In this document: piece by piece, positions 16,679-24,342 of the stretch
How the letters are laid out: every line of letters begins with the position of its first letter
Position numbering within the stretch: position 1 is the stretch's first letter
NCBI RefSeq assembly: GCF_004349265.1
Contig: NZ_SMFL01000021.1
Coordinates: 1-64,000 of the forward strand
Reading direction: 5' to 3'
Origin: Dyadobacter psychrotolerans
GTDB lineage: Bacteria > Bacteroidota > Bacteroidia > Cytophagales > Spirosomataceae
DNA: 64,000 bases
Position numbers and translations under genes: made by a program
The notes under the pieces: generated by a model
Databases searched by the model: none
What the model saw: only the letters and a program-made list of their open reading frames with translations
Told to the model about the DNA's origin: nothing

Positions 16679-18547
16679 ATGGAAAATCACGATAACGTCA
16701 TTGTCACCCCTGAAAAACCAGTTGACCATTCAGATCACAAGCAGGGGTTTTGGACAAAGTACATTTTTAGTACAGACCACAAAGTAATCGCAAAACAATT
16801 TCTTTTTTCAGGAATCTTTTGGGCGTTAATCGGTGGCGGTGCATCCATGGTCATCCGGTTGCAATTAGGTTTTCCAACAATGAACCTTGGGTGGCTCAGG
16901 CCTATCTTAGGGAAATGGATTAATGATGGTGGAAAGCTAGATCCTTCCATGTATCTGGGCCTTGTCACCATGCACGGGGCAATCATGATGTTTTTTGTTT
17001 TGACCGCCGGGTTAAGCGGGACATTCAGTAATCTTTTGATCCCCCTTCAGATCGGTGCACGCGACATGGCTTCCGGGTTTATGAACATGCTTTCGTATTG
17101 GTTTTTCTTTGCGGCCAGCGTGGTTCTTTTTTCTTCGTTTTTTCTGGAAACAGGACCTGCAATGGGAGGGTGGACTGTTTATCCTCCTTTGAGCGCTGTT
17201 CCGGAAGCGATATCAGGTTCGGGAATGGGGATGACCCTTTACCTATTGTCCTTTGCCCTGTTTGTTATATCGACGCTTCTTGGAGGTATTAATTACATCA
17301 CAACTGTAATTAATATGAGAACCAGGGGAATGTCTTTTAATAGATTACCGCTGACTATCTGGTCATTTTTAATTACGGCCGTAATCGGGGTAATGTCGTT
17401 CCCTGTTCTTTTATCGGCATTTTTACTGCTCTTCATGGATAGGAGCTTTGGTACCAGCTTTTTTCTTTCAGACATCTATATAAACGGCCAGGCCTTGCCC
17501 AATGTCGGCGGTTCGCCAATCCTGTACCAGCATTTATTCTGGTTTCTGGGCCATCCAGAGGTCTACATCATTTTTTTGCCTGCCCTTGGGCTTACTTCCG
17601 ACATCATTGCTACCAACTCGCGCAAACCCATTTTTGGTTACCGCGCCATGATCGCCTCGATGATGGCAATTATGTTTTTATCCTTCATTGTTTGGGCGCA
17701 TCACATGTTTGTGACTGGCATGAACCCTTTTTTAGGTTCGGTCTTTATGTTCCTGACGCTGATCATCGCAGTACCATCTGCGGTGAAAGGTTTCAACTAT
17801 ATTACGACCTTATGGAGAGGTAATATCATTTTCACGCCAGCTATGCTTTTTTCGATTGGAATGGTTTCGTTCCTTTTTTCCGGAGGTGTTACCGGGGCAA
17901 TACTGGGAAACTCGGCATTGGATATCCAGCTTCACGATACATATTTTGTCGTGGCCCATTTTCACCTGATCATGGGGTCGGCATCCTTTTTTGGAATGAT
18001 GGCCGGTATCTACCACTGGTTTCCCAAGATGTTTGGGCGGATGATGAACCCTGTTCTGGGCTATATACACTTCTGGGTAACCTTTGTGGGGGTATACATG
18101 ACATTTATTCCTATGCATTACCTTGGAATTGCAGGATTTCCACGCCGGTATTACGCATTTACAAGTTATGACTTTACAACAAAATTTGTGGATATGAATG
18201 CTTTTATCAGTGTTGCGGCCATTCTGACTTTTTCAGCGCAATTTATATTTCTCTTTAATTTCATTAGAAGCATTTTCTATGGAAAAAAGGCAGCACTTAA
18301 TCCGTGGAATTCCAATACACTGGAATGGACAACACCATTGGTGCCAGGTCATGGAAACTGGCCAGGCAAAATCCCATTCGTGTACCGTTGGCCCTACGAT
18401 TACAGCAAACCGGGCGCGATAGAAGATTTCATTCCTCAAAATATTCCCTATTCCCAGACACTTGCATCCAATTTCCCTCATGAGAATGAGCTGATAGCAA
18501 CCGAGGAGCCATTGATAACCAACTTTGTCGTCAAGGAACAATCCTAG
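16679..18547 (+). CDS. heme-copper oxidase subunit I (A-type cytochrome c oxidase)
   Basis: 622 residues from ATG 16679 (MENHDNVIVT); the frame extends 31 codons upstream, but that stretch is not family-like. Twelve transmembrane helices. Motifs: MHGAIMMFF (heme ligand His), IGARDMASG (D-channel Asp), GHPEVYIIFLP (CuB His and cross-linked Tyr), WAHHMFVTGM (two CuB His), AVKGFNYITT (K-channel Lys) and HDTYFVVAHFHLIMG (both heme His). All catalytic residues are intact. No subunit II, III or assembly gene lies beside it, which is unusual. It ends before a strong terminator. Confidence 0.95.
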   Translation: MENHDNVIVTPEKPVDHSDHKQGFWTKYIFSTDHKVIAKQFLFSGIFWALIGGGASMVIRLQLGFPTMNLGWLRPILGKWINDGGKLDPSMYLGLVTMHGAIMMFFVLTAGLSGTFSNLLIPLQIGARDMASGFMNMLSYWFFFAASVVLFSSFFLETGPAMGGWTVYPPLSAVPEAISGSGMGMTLYLLSFALFVISTLLGGINYITTVINMRTRGMSFNRLPLTIWSFLITAVIGVMSFPVLLSAFLLLFMDRSFGTSFFLSDIYINGQALPNVGGSPILYQHLFWFLGHPEVYIIFLPALGLTSDIIATNSRKPIFGYRAMIASMMAIMFLSFIVWAHHMFVTGMNPFLGSVFMFLTLIIAVPSAVKGFNYITTLWRGNIIFTPAMLFSIGMVSFLFSGGVTGAILGNSALDIQLHDTYFVVAHFHLIMGSASFFGMMAGIYHWFPKMFGRMMNPVLGYIHFWVTFVGVYMTFIPMHYLGIAGFPRRYYAFTSYDFTTKFVDMNAFISVAAILTFSAQFIFLFNFIRSIFYGKKAALNPWNSNTLEWTTPLVPGHGNWPGKIPFVYRWPYDYSKPGAIEDFIPQNIPYSQTLASNFPHENELIATEEPLITNFVVKEQS

Positions 18548-18573
18548 TTAGTCAGGTCTGTTTTTTTGTCTTT

Positions 18574-18620
18574 ATATCCGAAGCGCAGCATCGTCGTTGC
18601 CTTCGGATATTTTCGTTTTT
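18574..18620 (+). terminator. Rho-independent-like terminator after oxidase subunit I
   Basis: A perfect 10-bp stem (ATATCCGAAG at 18574-18583 with CTTCGGATAT at 18601-18610) with a 17-nt loop, followed by TTTCGTTTTT. It ends the AraC-oxidase unit. Confidence 0.85.
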
Positions 18621-18658
18621 AGGCCGTATCTCTTGATCACTGATAAGAAAGACGACTA

Positions 18659-18703
18659 TGTGACAAAAGTCACTTTCTGACAAAATTGAAAGTGCTTGCT
18701 TTG
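18659..18703 (+). promoter_or_regulatory. Crp-like box plus -7 element upstream of tauE-like operon
   Basis: TGTGACAAAAGTCACT at 18659-18674, then TTGCTTTG at 18696-18703. Spacing is 29.5 bp from palindrome centre to element, as at the other sites. The predicted start site leaves a very short leader before ATG 18722. Confidence 0.75.
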
Positions 18704-18721
18704 TAAGGTTAATATGGAAAA

Positions 18722-19516
18722 ATGGAAATTTTAGCTTACATAGCGTCAGCGCTTATTGGTATTTCGCTTGGTCTGATCGGTGGCGGTGGTTCCATTTTGA
18801 CAGTCCCAGTCCTGGTCTACATGTTTGGGATCTCACCACTTTTATCAACATCATATTCTTTGTTCATTGTTGGCTCGACTAGCTTAATAGGGGCCTTCAA
18901 CAATTATAAAAAAGGGGCAGTCAGTGTGCGCACTGCACTCTTATTTGGTGCATCTTCGATAACGACGGTGTTCCTTACACGGAAATTTCTGATTCCCCTG
19001 ATCCCAAAACAGCTTTTTACAATAGGCGGTTTTCAGATTACAGAACCTATTTTAACGATGGTGCTGTTTGCCCTGTTGATGATGGCTGCCTCCTTTGGTA
19101 TGATTAGAAATGATGCAAAGGTCACAGATCAATCTGAAGGCAAAGGGAACAATTATCTTAAACTGTTTGTGTTCGGTATTGGTATTGGGCTTACAACGGG
19201 TTTACTTGGCGCAGGAGGTGGCTTCCTGCTGATCCCAACACTGGTGCTTTTTTTAGGTATGCCCATGAAAAAGGCCGTAGGCACTTCGCTTTTGATTATA
19301 GCCTTGAACTCTTTGATTGGTTTTGTAGGGGATATCGGGCATTTTACAATCGACTGGCCATTCCTTTTAAAAATTACGGGTATTGCTGTTGCTGGCATCA
19401 TGCTTGGCGGGGTGCTTGGAAAACATGTTAACTCAGACCAGCTTAAAAAAGGGTTTGGTTGGTTCATTCTGGTGATGGGAATCTATATTATAACTCATGA
19501 GATCATAGCACTGTAA
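18722..19516 (+). CDS. TauE/SafE-family sulfite/organosulfur exporter
   Basis: 264 residues, seven to eight transmembrane helices arranged as two repeats, each with a glycine-rich signature (GLIGGGGSILTVPVL near residue 20; GLLGAGGGFLLIPTL near residue 165). The family exports sulfite, sulfoacetate or related anions. The sulfur-oxidising neighbours make sulfite efflux the likely job. It heads an operon with a methyltransferase-like protein and two YeeE/YedE halves and lies behind a Crp-like box. Confidence 0.9.
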   Translation: MEILAYIASALIGISLGLIGGGGSILTVPVLVYMFGISPLLSTSYSLFIVGSTSLIGAFNNYKKGAVSVRTALLFGASSITTVFLTRKFLIPLIPKQLFTIGGFQITEPILTMVLFALLMMAASFGMIRNDAKVTDQSEGKGNNYLKLFVFGIGIGLTTGLLGAGGGFLLIPTLVLFLGMPMKKAVGTSLLIIALNSLIGFVGDIGHFTIDWPFLLKITGIAVAGIMLGGVLGKHVNSDQLKKGFGWFILVMGIYIITHEIIAL

Positions 19517-19525
19517 ACTGCACAT

Positions 19526-19975
19526 ATGAGAAAAAGAAAAGATATCCTTTTTGTAGGAACACAGCTCGTCTTATTCGGCTTATATGCCTTCGCTCCCTCT
19601 TTCAGCCATTTTCCAGTTAATAGGATCCTAAAATTCGCTGGGGTATTGACGGCCATATCAGGGGTGGTCATAATACTGGTTTCCATATTTCAAATCAGGC
19701 GGAGTCTGACCCCTTTTCCTTCACCAGTCAGGAACGGGGAGCTTATTACAACGGGACTCTACAAATACATAAGGCATCCCATCTATTCGGGCATTATCCT
19801 GGCCGCGGCAGGATATGGTTTGCAAGCAGGTGACACATCTAAAATTGTAATCAGCGGGCTTCTTTTACTGCTTTTTTACTTTAAATCACAGTACGAGGAA
19901 AAAATGCTGATGGCCTTTTATAATGATTACAAGCAATACCGCAGCCACACTTACCGGTTTTTTCCATTTTTATAA
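19526..19975 (+). CDS. isoprenylcysteine carboxyl methyltransferase-family membrane protein
   Basis: 149 residues with four to five hydrophobic segments. The ICMT/PEMT motif is present: GLYKYIRHPIYSGIILAAAG and the C-terminal EEKMLMAFYNDYKQYRSHTYRF. In bacteria the family methylates small or lipid substrates with S-adenosylmethionine; in a sulfur operon a thiol or lipid substrate is possible but unproven. Gap of 9 bp after tauE and 28 bp before the next gene. Confidence 0.85.
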   Translation: MRKRKDILFVGTQLVLFGLYAFAPSFSHFPVNRILKFAGVLTAISGVVIILVSIFQIRRSLTPFPSPVRNGELITTGLYKYIRHPIYSGIILAAAGYGLQAGDTSKIVISGLLLLLFYFKSQYEEKMLMAFYNDYKQYRSHTYRFFPFL

Positions 19976-20003
19976 CACCCCATTCTCCAAACATTAAAAC
20001 GAT

Positions 20004-20561
20004 ATGTTAGAATTCATAAGACAGCCATGGCCATGGTATATATCTGGCTTTGCAATCAGTTTGATCATGGTCATGCTGTTATATTTCGGAAAATCGTTCG
20101 GCTTTTCATCTAATTTGAGAACCATCTGCACCATGTCGGGAGCAGGCAAGAAAGTGAAATTCTTTGATTTTGACTGGCGTAAAGAAATTTGGAACCTTCT
20201 GTTTTTGGTAGGCTCTGTTATTGGGGGATTTATCGTTTCTCAGTGGTTAAGCAATCCTGGACAGCTCCAATTATCAGAAGCTACCATCAGTGATTTAAGT
20301 AACCTTGGGATCCAATTCGATGGCGGTCTTAATCCTTCCCAGCTGTTTGGGAAAGATTTTGCAACATCGCCAAAAGGCTTTCTAATCCTTTTAATTGGTG
20401 GGGCCTTAGTGGGCTTTGGTTCCCGGTATGCGGGCGGTTGTACCTCCGGACATGCCATTAGTGGGTTGTCCAATTTACAGGTGCCTTCACTTATAGCCGT
20501 AATTGGTTTCTTTATAGGGGGCCTGGTGATGACGTATTTTTTCTTCCCTTTAATTTTTTGA
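20004..20561 (+). CDS. YeeE/YedE (TsuA-like) transporter, first half
   Basis: 185 residues, about four to five transmembrane helices. The conserved Cys signature GGCTSGHAISGLS lies near residue 150. TsuA-type proteins import thiosulfate through a relay of Cys thiols. Here the protein is split into two genes, each carrying one signature, as in many Bacteroidota; the partner starts 4 bp downstream. The direction of transport in this organism is inference. Confidence 0.9.
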   Translation: MLEFIRQPWPWYISGFAISLIMVMLLYFGKSFGFSSNLRTICTMSGAGKKVKFFDFDWRKEIWNLLFLVGSVIGGFIVSQWLSNPGQLQLSEATISDLSNLGIQFDGGLNPSQLFGKDFATSPKGFLILLIGGALVGFGSRYAGGCTSGHAISGLSNLQVPSLIAVIGFFIGGLVMTYFFFPLIF

Positions 20562-20565
20562 TGCA

Positions 20566-20979
20566 ATGAAAGGCTTAAAATTTATTTTGACGGGTATTCT
20601 CTTTGGTGTGGTCATGGCCAAATCGGAGGCTGTTTCCTGGTACAGGATCCAGGAAATGTTCCGTTTTCAATCGTTTCAGATGTATGGTATTATTGGGACT
20701 GCTGTCGTATTGGGCTCCCTTTCAGTATTTCTCATCAAGAAATTCAGCGTTCGTGATTTCAGCGGTGAGCCTATTAAATTTCAGGATAAGGATAGAAGCT
20801 GGCCCCGTTACCTAATCGGCGGTTCCATATTCGGGCTGGGCTGGGCATTAACAGGCGCGTGCCCTGGGCCTATGTTTGTCAATTTAGGATACGGGTACTG
20901 GCCAATGCTCATTGTCATTTTGGGTGCATTGGGCGGTACTTACTTTTATGGGGTAGTTAAGCGTTGGTTACCTCATTAA
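20566..20979 (+). CDS. YeeE/YedE (TsuA-like) transporter, second half
   Basis: 137 residues, four transmembrane helices. The second Cys signature GWALTGACPGPMFVNLGYG is at about residues 93-111. It pairs with the preceding gene to form a full sulfur-compound transporter (thiosulfate or sulfane sulfur). Last gene of the tauE unit. Confidence 0.9.
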   Translation: MKGLKFILTGILFGVVMAKSEAVSWYRIQEMFRFQSFQMYGIIGTAVVLGSLSVFLIKKFSVRDFSGEPIKFQDKDRSWPRYLIGGSIFGLGWALTGACPGPMFVNLGYGYWPMLIVILGALGGTYFYGVVKRWLPH

Positions 20980-21040
20980 GTCTGATGTGGTCGGGTCAGG
21001 GTTTTATAATATTTTATTATTTTAAAATTATATCGGCTTA

Positions 21041-21085
21041 TGTGACATAAGTCACTGTGCCCGTAGGGCGCTGTCAGTAGCTTTG
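21041..21085 (+). promoter_or_regulatory. Crp-like box plus -7 element upstream of the SQR operon
   Basis: TGTGACATAAGTCACT at 21041-21056 and a perfect TAnnTTTG match (TAGCTTTG) at 21078-21085, spacing 29.5 bp. A start site around 21,092 would place the box near -43, class-II activator geometry. Confidence 0.8.
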
Positions 21086-21110
21086 GTTTATTAAACTAAA
21101 CCAGACAACT

Positions 21111-21317
21111 ATGAAAGCGAATATGGGAATACTTGACCGGGTCTTACGCATACTGATCGCAGTATCCATTGTGATCCTTTATTACACCCATATCATTTCT
21201 GGTACGGTAGCCATTGTGCTGCTGGTGGTTGCCGGGATTTTTATCCTGACAAGCTTCGTGAGCTTTTGTCCTCTCTATTACACTTTCGGACTCCGTACAA
21301 ACAAAACAACCAGGTAA
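21111..21317 (+). CDS. DUF2892 (YgaP transmembrane-like) small membrane protein
   Basis: 68 residues with two transmembrane helices. N-terminal MGILDRVLRILIA and the CPLYY segment match the DUF2892 family, which is often fused to or adjacent to rhodaneses (YgaP) in sulfur metabolism. First gene of the SQR/persulfide dioxygenase operon, ending 4 bp before SQR. Confidence 0.88.
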   Translation: MKANMGILDRVLRILIAVSIVILYYTHIISGTVAIVLLVVAGIFILTSFVSFCPLYYTFGLRTNKTTR

Positions 21318-21321
21318 TTTT

Positions 21322-22530
21322 ATGAAAAATCACTTTCAGATTTTGATTGTAGGAGGTGGAAATGGCGGGATTTCAGTCGCTGCACAGCTCTTGAATCAGG
21401 ATAGCAAACTCGATATTGGCATTATTGATCCATCCGAAAAACATTATTACCAGCCGGCCTGGACATTGGTCGGTGGCGGCGCATATGATATAGATAAAAC
21501 TGTCAGGCAGGAGGCGGATTGTGTTCCTAAGCAGGCGCAACTGATAAAGGACAGAGTAGTGTCTTTTGAGCCGGATCAAAATGCGATCACTTGCCTGGGT
21601 GGTGGGCGGATCACTTACGACTATCTGATAGTGGCTCCGGGTATCCAGCTTGATTGGGATAAAATCAAAGGTCTCAGGGAAAACCTGGGACAGTATGGAG
21701 TTTGCAGCAATTATACTTTTGAATCTGCCCCCTACACCTGGCAAACGCTTAGCTCAATAAAGCGCCCTTGCAAGGCCATATTCACAGCTCCGAATACGCC
21801 TATTAAATGTGGTGGTGCCCCACAAAAAATCATGTACCTAGCCTCGGATTATTTAAGAAAACAGGGGCTGCTCTCAGATTCAGAAGTCCATTTTTACAGT
21901 GGTGGCAGTGTAATATTCGGAGTGAAAAAATATGCTGATGTATTAAACCGGGTGGTTAGCAATTACGGTATCCAAACCCATTTCAATTACAACTTGGTTG
22001 AAATTGACGGGCCTGGCCAACTGGCCCATTTTGAAACAAAAAATGCAGATGGGCTCGCGCATCGCATTACACAAGCATTTGATATGCTGCATGTGACCCC
22101 ACCCCAATCAGCACCCGACTTTATTAAAAATAGTCCTCTAACCCTCAAAGATAACCCGCTTGGATGGGTAGATCTTAATAAGGACACGATGCAGCATAAC
22201 CGTTACAAGAATATTTTCGGTTTAGGTGATGCTGGAAGCACGCCTAATTCTAAGACCGGCGCAGCCATACGTAAACAAGCGCCAGTGCTTGTCAAAAATC
22301 TTATTCACGTAATGGAAGGCAAATCTTTGGACCAGGTCTATAACGGGTATGGTTCTTGCCCGCTGGTTACTGGTTATGGCAAACTAGTACTTGCCGAATT
22401 TGATTACAATAACAATCCAATGGAAACCTTTCCATTTGACCAGGGCAAAGAGAGATATAGCATGTGGCTGTTAAAGACCAAGGTGCTTCCGTGGCTTTAC
22501 TGGAACAAAATTCTTAAAGGAACAGCTTAA
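21322..22530 (+). CDS. sqr: sulfide:quinone oxidoreductase (SQR)
   Basis: 402 residues. The FAD-binding Rossmann motif ILIVGGGNGGISVAAQL is at the start, and the second nucleotide motif ends with NIFGLGDAGSTPNSKTGAA. The redox Cys pair expected of SQR is present at C163 (PIKCGGAPQK) and C346 (YGSCPLVTGYGK), with a third Cys at C128 (YGVCSNYT). The C-terminal amphipathic region WLLKTKVLPWLYW suits monotopic membrane attachment. Oxidises sulfide to sulfane sulfur and reduces quinone. It looks closest to the type II (SQRDL-like) group. Its neighbour is a persulfide dioxygenase-like fusion. Confidence 0.93.
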   Translation: MKNHFQILIVGGGNGGISVAAQLLNQDSKLDIGIIDPSEKHYYQPAWTLVGGGAYDIDKTVRQEADCVPKQAQLIKDRVVSFEPDQNAITCLGGGRITYDYLIVAPGIQLDWDKIKGLRENLGQYGVCSNYTFESAPYTWQTLSSIKRPCKAIFTAPNTPIKCGGAPQKIMYLASDYLRKQGLLSDSEVHFYSGGSVIFGVKKYADVLNRVVSNYGIQTHFNYNLVEIDGPGQLAHFETKNADGLAHRITQAFDMLHVTPPQSAPDFIKNSPLTLKDNPLGWVDLNKDTMQHNRYKNIFGLGDAGSTPNSKTGAAIRKQAPVLVKNLIHVMEGKSLDQVYNGYGSCPLVTGYGKLVLAEFDYNNNPMETFPFDQGKERYSMWLLKTKVLPWLYWNKILKGTA

Positions 22531-22547
22531 TTATAAAATGATTGCAT

Positions 22548-23912
22548 ATGAAGGTTCAACAGTTTGAAGATAAATTCCTGGCACATTACAGCTATGCCAT
22601 ATTAAGTGAATGTGAAAGCAAAGTAGCGTTGATTGATCCCGGGCGTAACCCCGAACAGTATTATGAATTTGCAAAACAGCATGGCGCGCAAATTATTGCA
22701 GTCATAGAAACGCATTCACATGCCGATTTTGTTAGCAGCCATTTGGAAATTGCCCAGACTACGGGTGCGGCAATTTATGCAAGCGCAAAAATAGGAGCTG
22801 CATATAGCTTAACGCCTTTTGATGAAGGCCAGGATCTAATCCTGGGCAAGATTGTCTTAAAAGCCATCAACACACCTGGTCATTCCGATGATAGTATATC
22901 GGTGTTGCTCATCCACGATGGCCAACCCAAATATATATTTAGTGGTGACACGTTATTTATTGGAGATTGTGGCCGGCCTGATTTAAGAGAGTCTGGCGGG
23001 AATATGGACGCTCAGCGTGAAAAGCTGGCCGCTAAGATGTACCATTCTCTCCGCGAAAAACTGATGCCGTTGCCAGATGATGTGATTTTGTACCCGGCAC
23101 ATGGATCCGGTACATTGTGCGGAAAAGCGCTAAGCGATGCTAATAGTAGTACTATGGGTGAGCAAAAAGCAGAGAACTGGTCCCTTCAGCCGATGAGTGA
23201 GCAGGCCTTCGTCAGTGAGCTTACGACAGACCAGCCATTTATTCCGGCCTACTTCCCTTTTGATGTTGAGCTCAATAAAAAAGGTGCATTGCCATTTCAG
23301 GAAAGTGTCAGCAAAGTCAAAATGTTGTCATCGGTTTCAGACCAATCTAGTTTAGATCAGCATATATGGATCGTCGACAGCAGGCCACAAAAGGATTTCA
23401 AGCAAGGGCATCTTGCCAAATCGATCAACATCATGGACGGAACCAAGTTTGAAACCTGGCTGGGAAGCATGATTGACCCCAATGAGCAATTTTATCTCGT
23501 TGCAGCCGATACTGCTACACTGGAAAGACTTATAGCCCGGGCTGCATCCATTGGGTACGAAACAAACATCAAAGAGGCGTTCGTTGCAGATGATGGGCCA
23601 GAAACTATGCCTGTCCTGGACATTGATGATTTTAGTGAACATCAACAGAACTATACGATTGTCGATGTTAGAAACCCAACGGAAGTAGAGTCCAACAAAA
23701 TTTTTGCTGATAGCATCGCCATTCCGTTGGCAGAATTAGAAGACCGGGTCGGTGAAATACCAATGGATAAACCCGTTGCTGTTCACTGCGCGGGCGGATA
23801 CAGGAGCGCGATAGGCAGCTCATTGATTGCTTCACTAACAGGGGGTGCAAAGCCTGTTTATGACATAAGTGAGCATATTAAGGAGTTTGACAAGCAGCCA
23901 ACGGAGCATTGA
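22548..23912 (+). CDS. persulfide dioxygenase-like MBL protein fused to two rhodanese domains (copy 1)
   Basis: 454 residues from ATG 22548. N-terminal metallo-beta-lactamase domain of ETHE1 type: ETHSHADFVSSH (H56, H58, D60), NTPGHSDDS and FSGDTLFIGDCGRPDL. The central rhodanese (~270-350) has lost its catalytic Cys (YLVAADTATLERLI). The C-terminal rhodanese keeps it (VAVHCAGGYRSAIG). It would oxidise glutathione-like or protein persulfide to sulfite with O2, with the rhodanese passing sulfane sulfur. Sits 17 bp after SQR. Confidence 0.9.
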   Translation: MKVQQFEDKFLAHYSYAILSECESKVALIDPGRNPEQYYEFAKQHGAQIIAVIETHSHADFVSSHLEIAQTTGAAIYASAKIGAAYSLTPFDEGQDLILGKIVLKAINTPGHSDDSISVLLIHDGQPKYIFSGDTLFIGDCGRPDLRESGGNMDAQREKLAAKMYHSLREKLMPLPDDVILYPAHGSGTLCGKALSDANSSTMGEQKAENWSLQPMSEQAFVSELTTDQPFIPAYFPFDVELNKKGALPFQESVSKVKMLSSVSDQSSLDQHIWIVDSRPQKDFKQGHLAKSINIMDGTKFETWLGSMIDPNEQFYLVAADTATLERLIARAASIGYETNIKEAFVADDGPETMPVLDIDDFSEHQQNYTIVDVRNPTEVESNKIFADSIAIPLAELEDRVGEIPMDKPVAVHCAGGYRSAIGSSLIASLTGGAKPVYDISEHIKEFDKQPTEH

Positions 23913-23919
23913 GCAATTA

Positions 23920-24309
23920 ATGAATCAGGAGGCAAATAATAAAGAAAGACAAAATGCAGGTGATCATCTTGCCAATGAAAGGACGTTCCTTGCCTGGATC
24001 CGGACAAGTATTGGTATTATGGGCTTTGGGTTTGTTGTAGTTAAATTTTCCCTGTTCATCAGGCAGATATCGACTGCATTGGGGGAAAAGGCCCAAATTC
24101 ACCCGACGGGCTATTCACCGGTGATCGGTGTTTTGCTTGTGGGTTTGGGTGCCTTGGCAACCTTGTTTGCTTATATCAGGTATTCGAATACTAAAAAGCA
24201 GCTGGAACAGGGACACTATCACCAATCATCTGTTTTAATCAAAATTGTGACTGCGATTATTTTCCTGGCCAGTATACTTTTAATGATCTATCTGGTAAAA
24301 ACAACATGA
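23920..24309 (+). CDS. DUF202 (YidH-like) inner membrane protein, copy 2
   Basis: 129 residues from ATG 23920; the frame reaches further upstream into the preceding gene. Signature DHLANERTFLAWIRTSIGIM, then three transmembrane helices. Close paralogue of 14249-14635. Function unknown. Its place between the persulfide dioxygenase and SoxB-like genes hints at a membrane role in sulfur metabolism. Confidence 0.88.
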   Translation: MNQEANNKERQNAGDHLANERTFLAWIRTSIGIMGFGFVVVKFSLFIRQISTALGEKAQIHPTGYSPVIGVLLVGLGALATLFAYIRYSNTKKQLEQGHYHQSSVLIKIVTAIIFLASILLMIYLVKTT

Positions 24310-24342
24310 CCTGGCCAGTCGTGAAGCATTAAACATTAGAAA

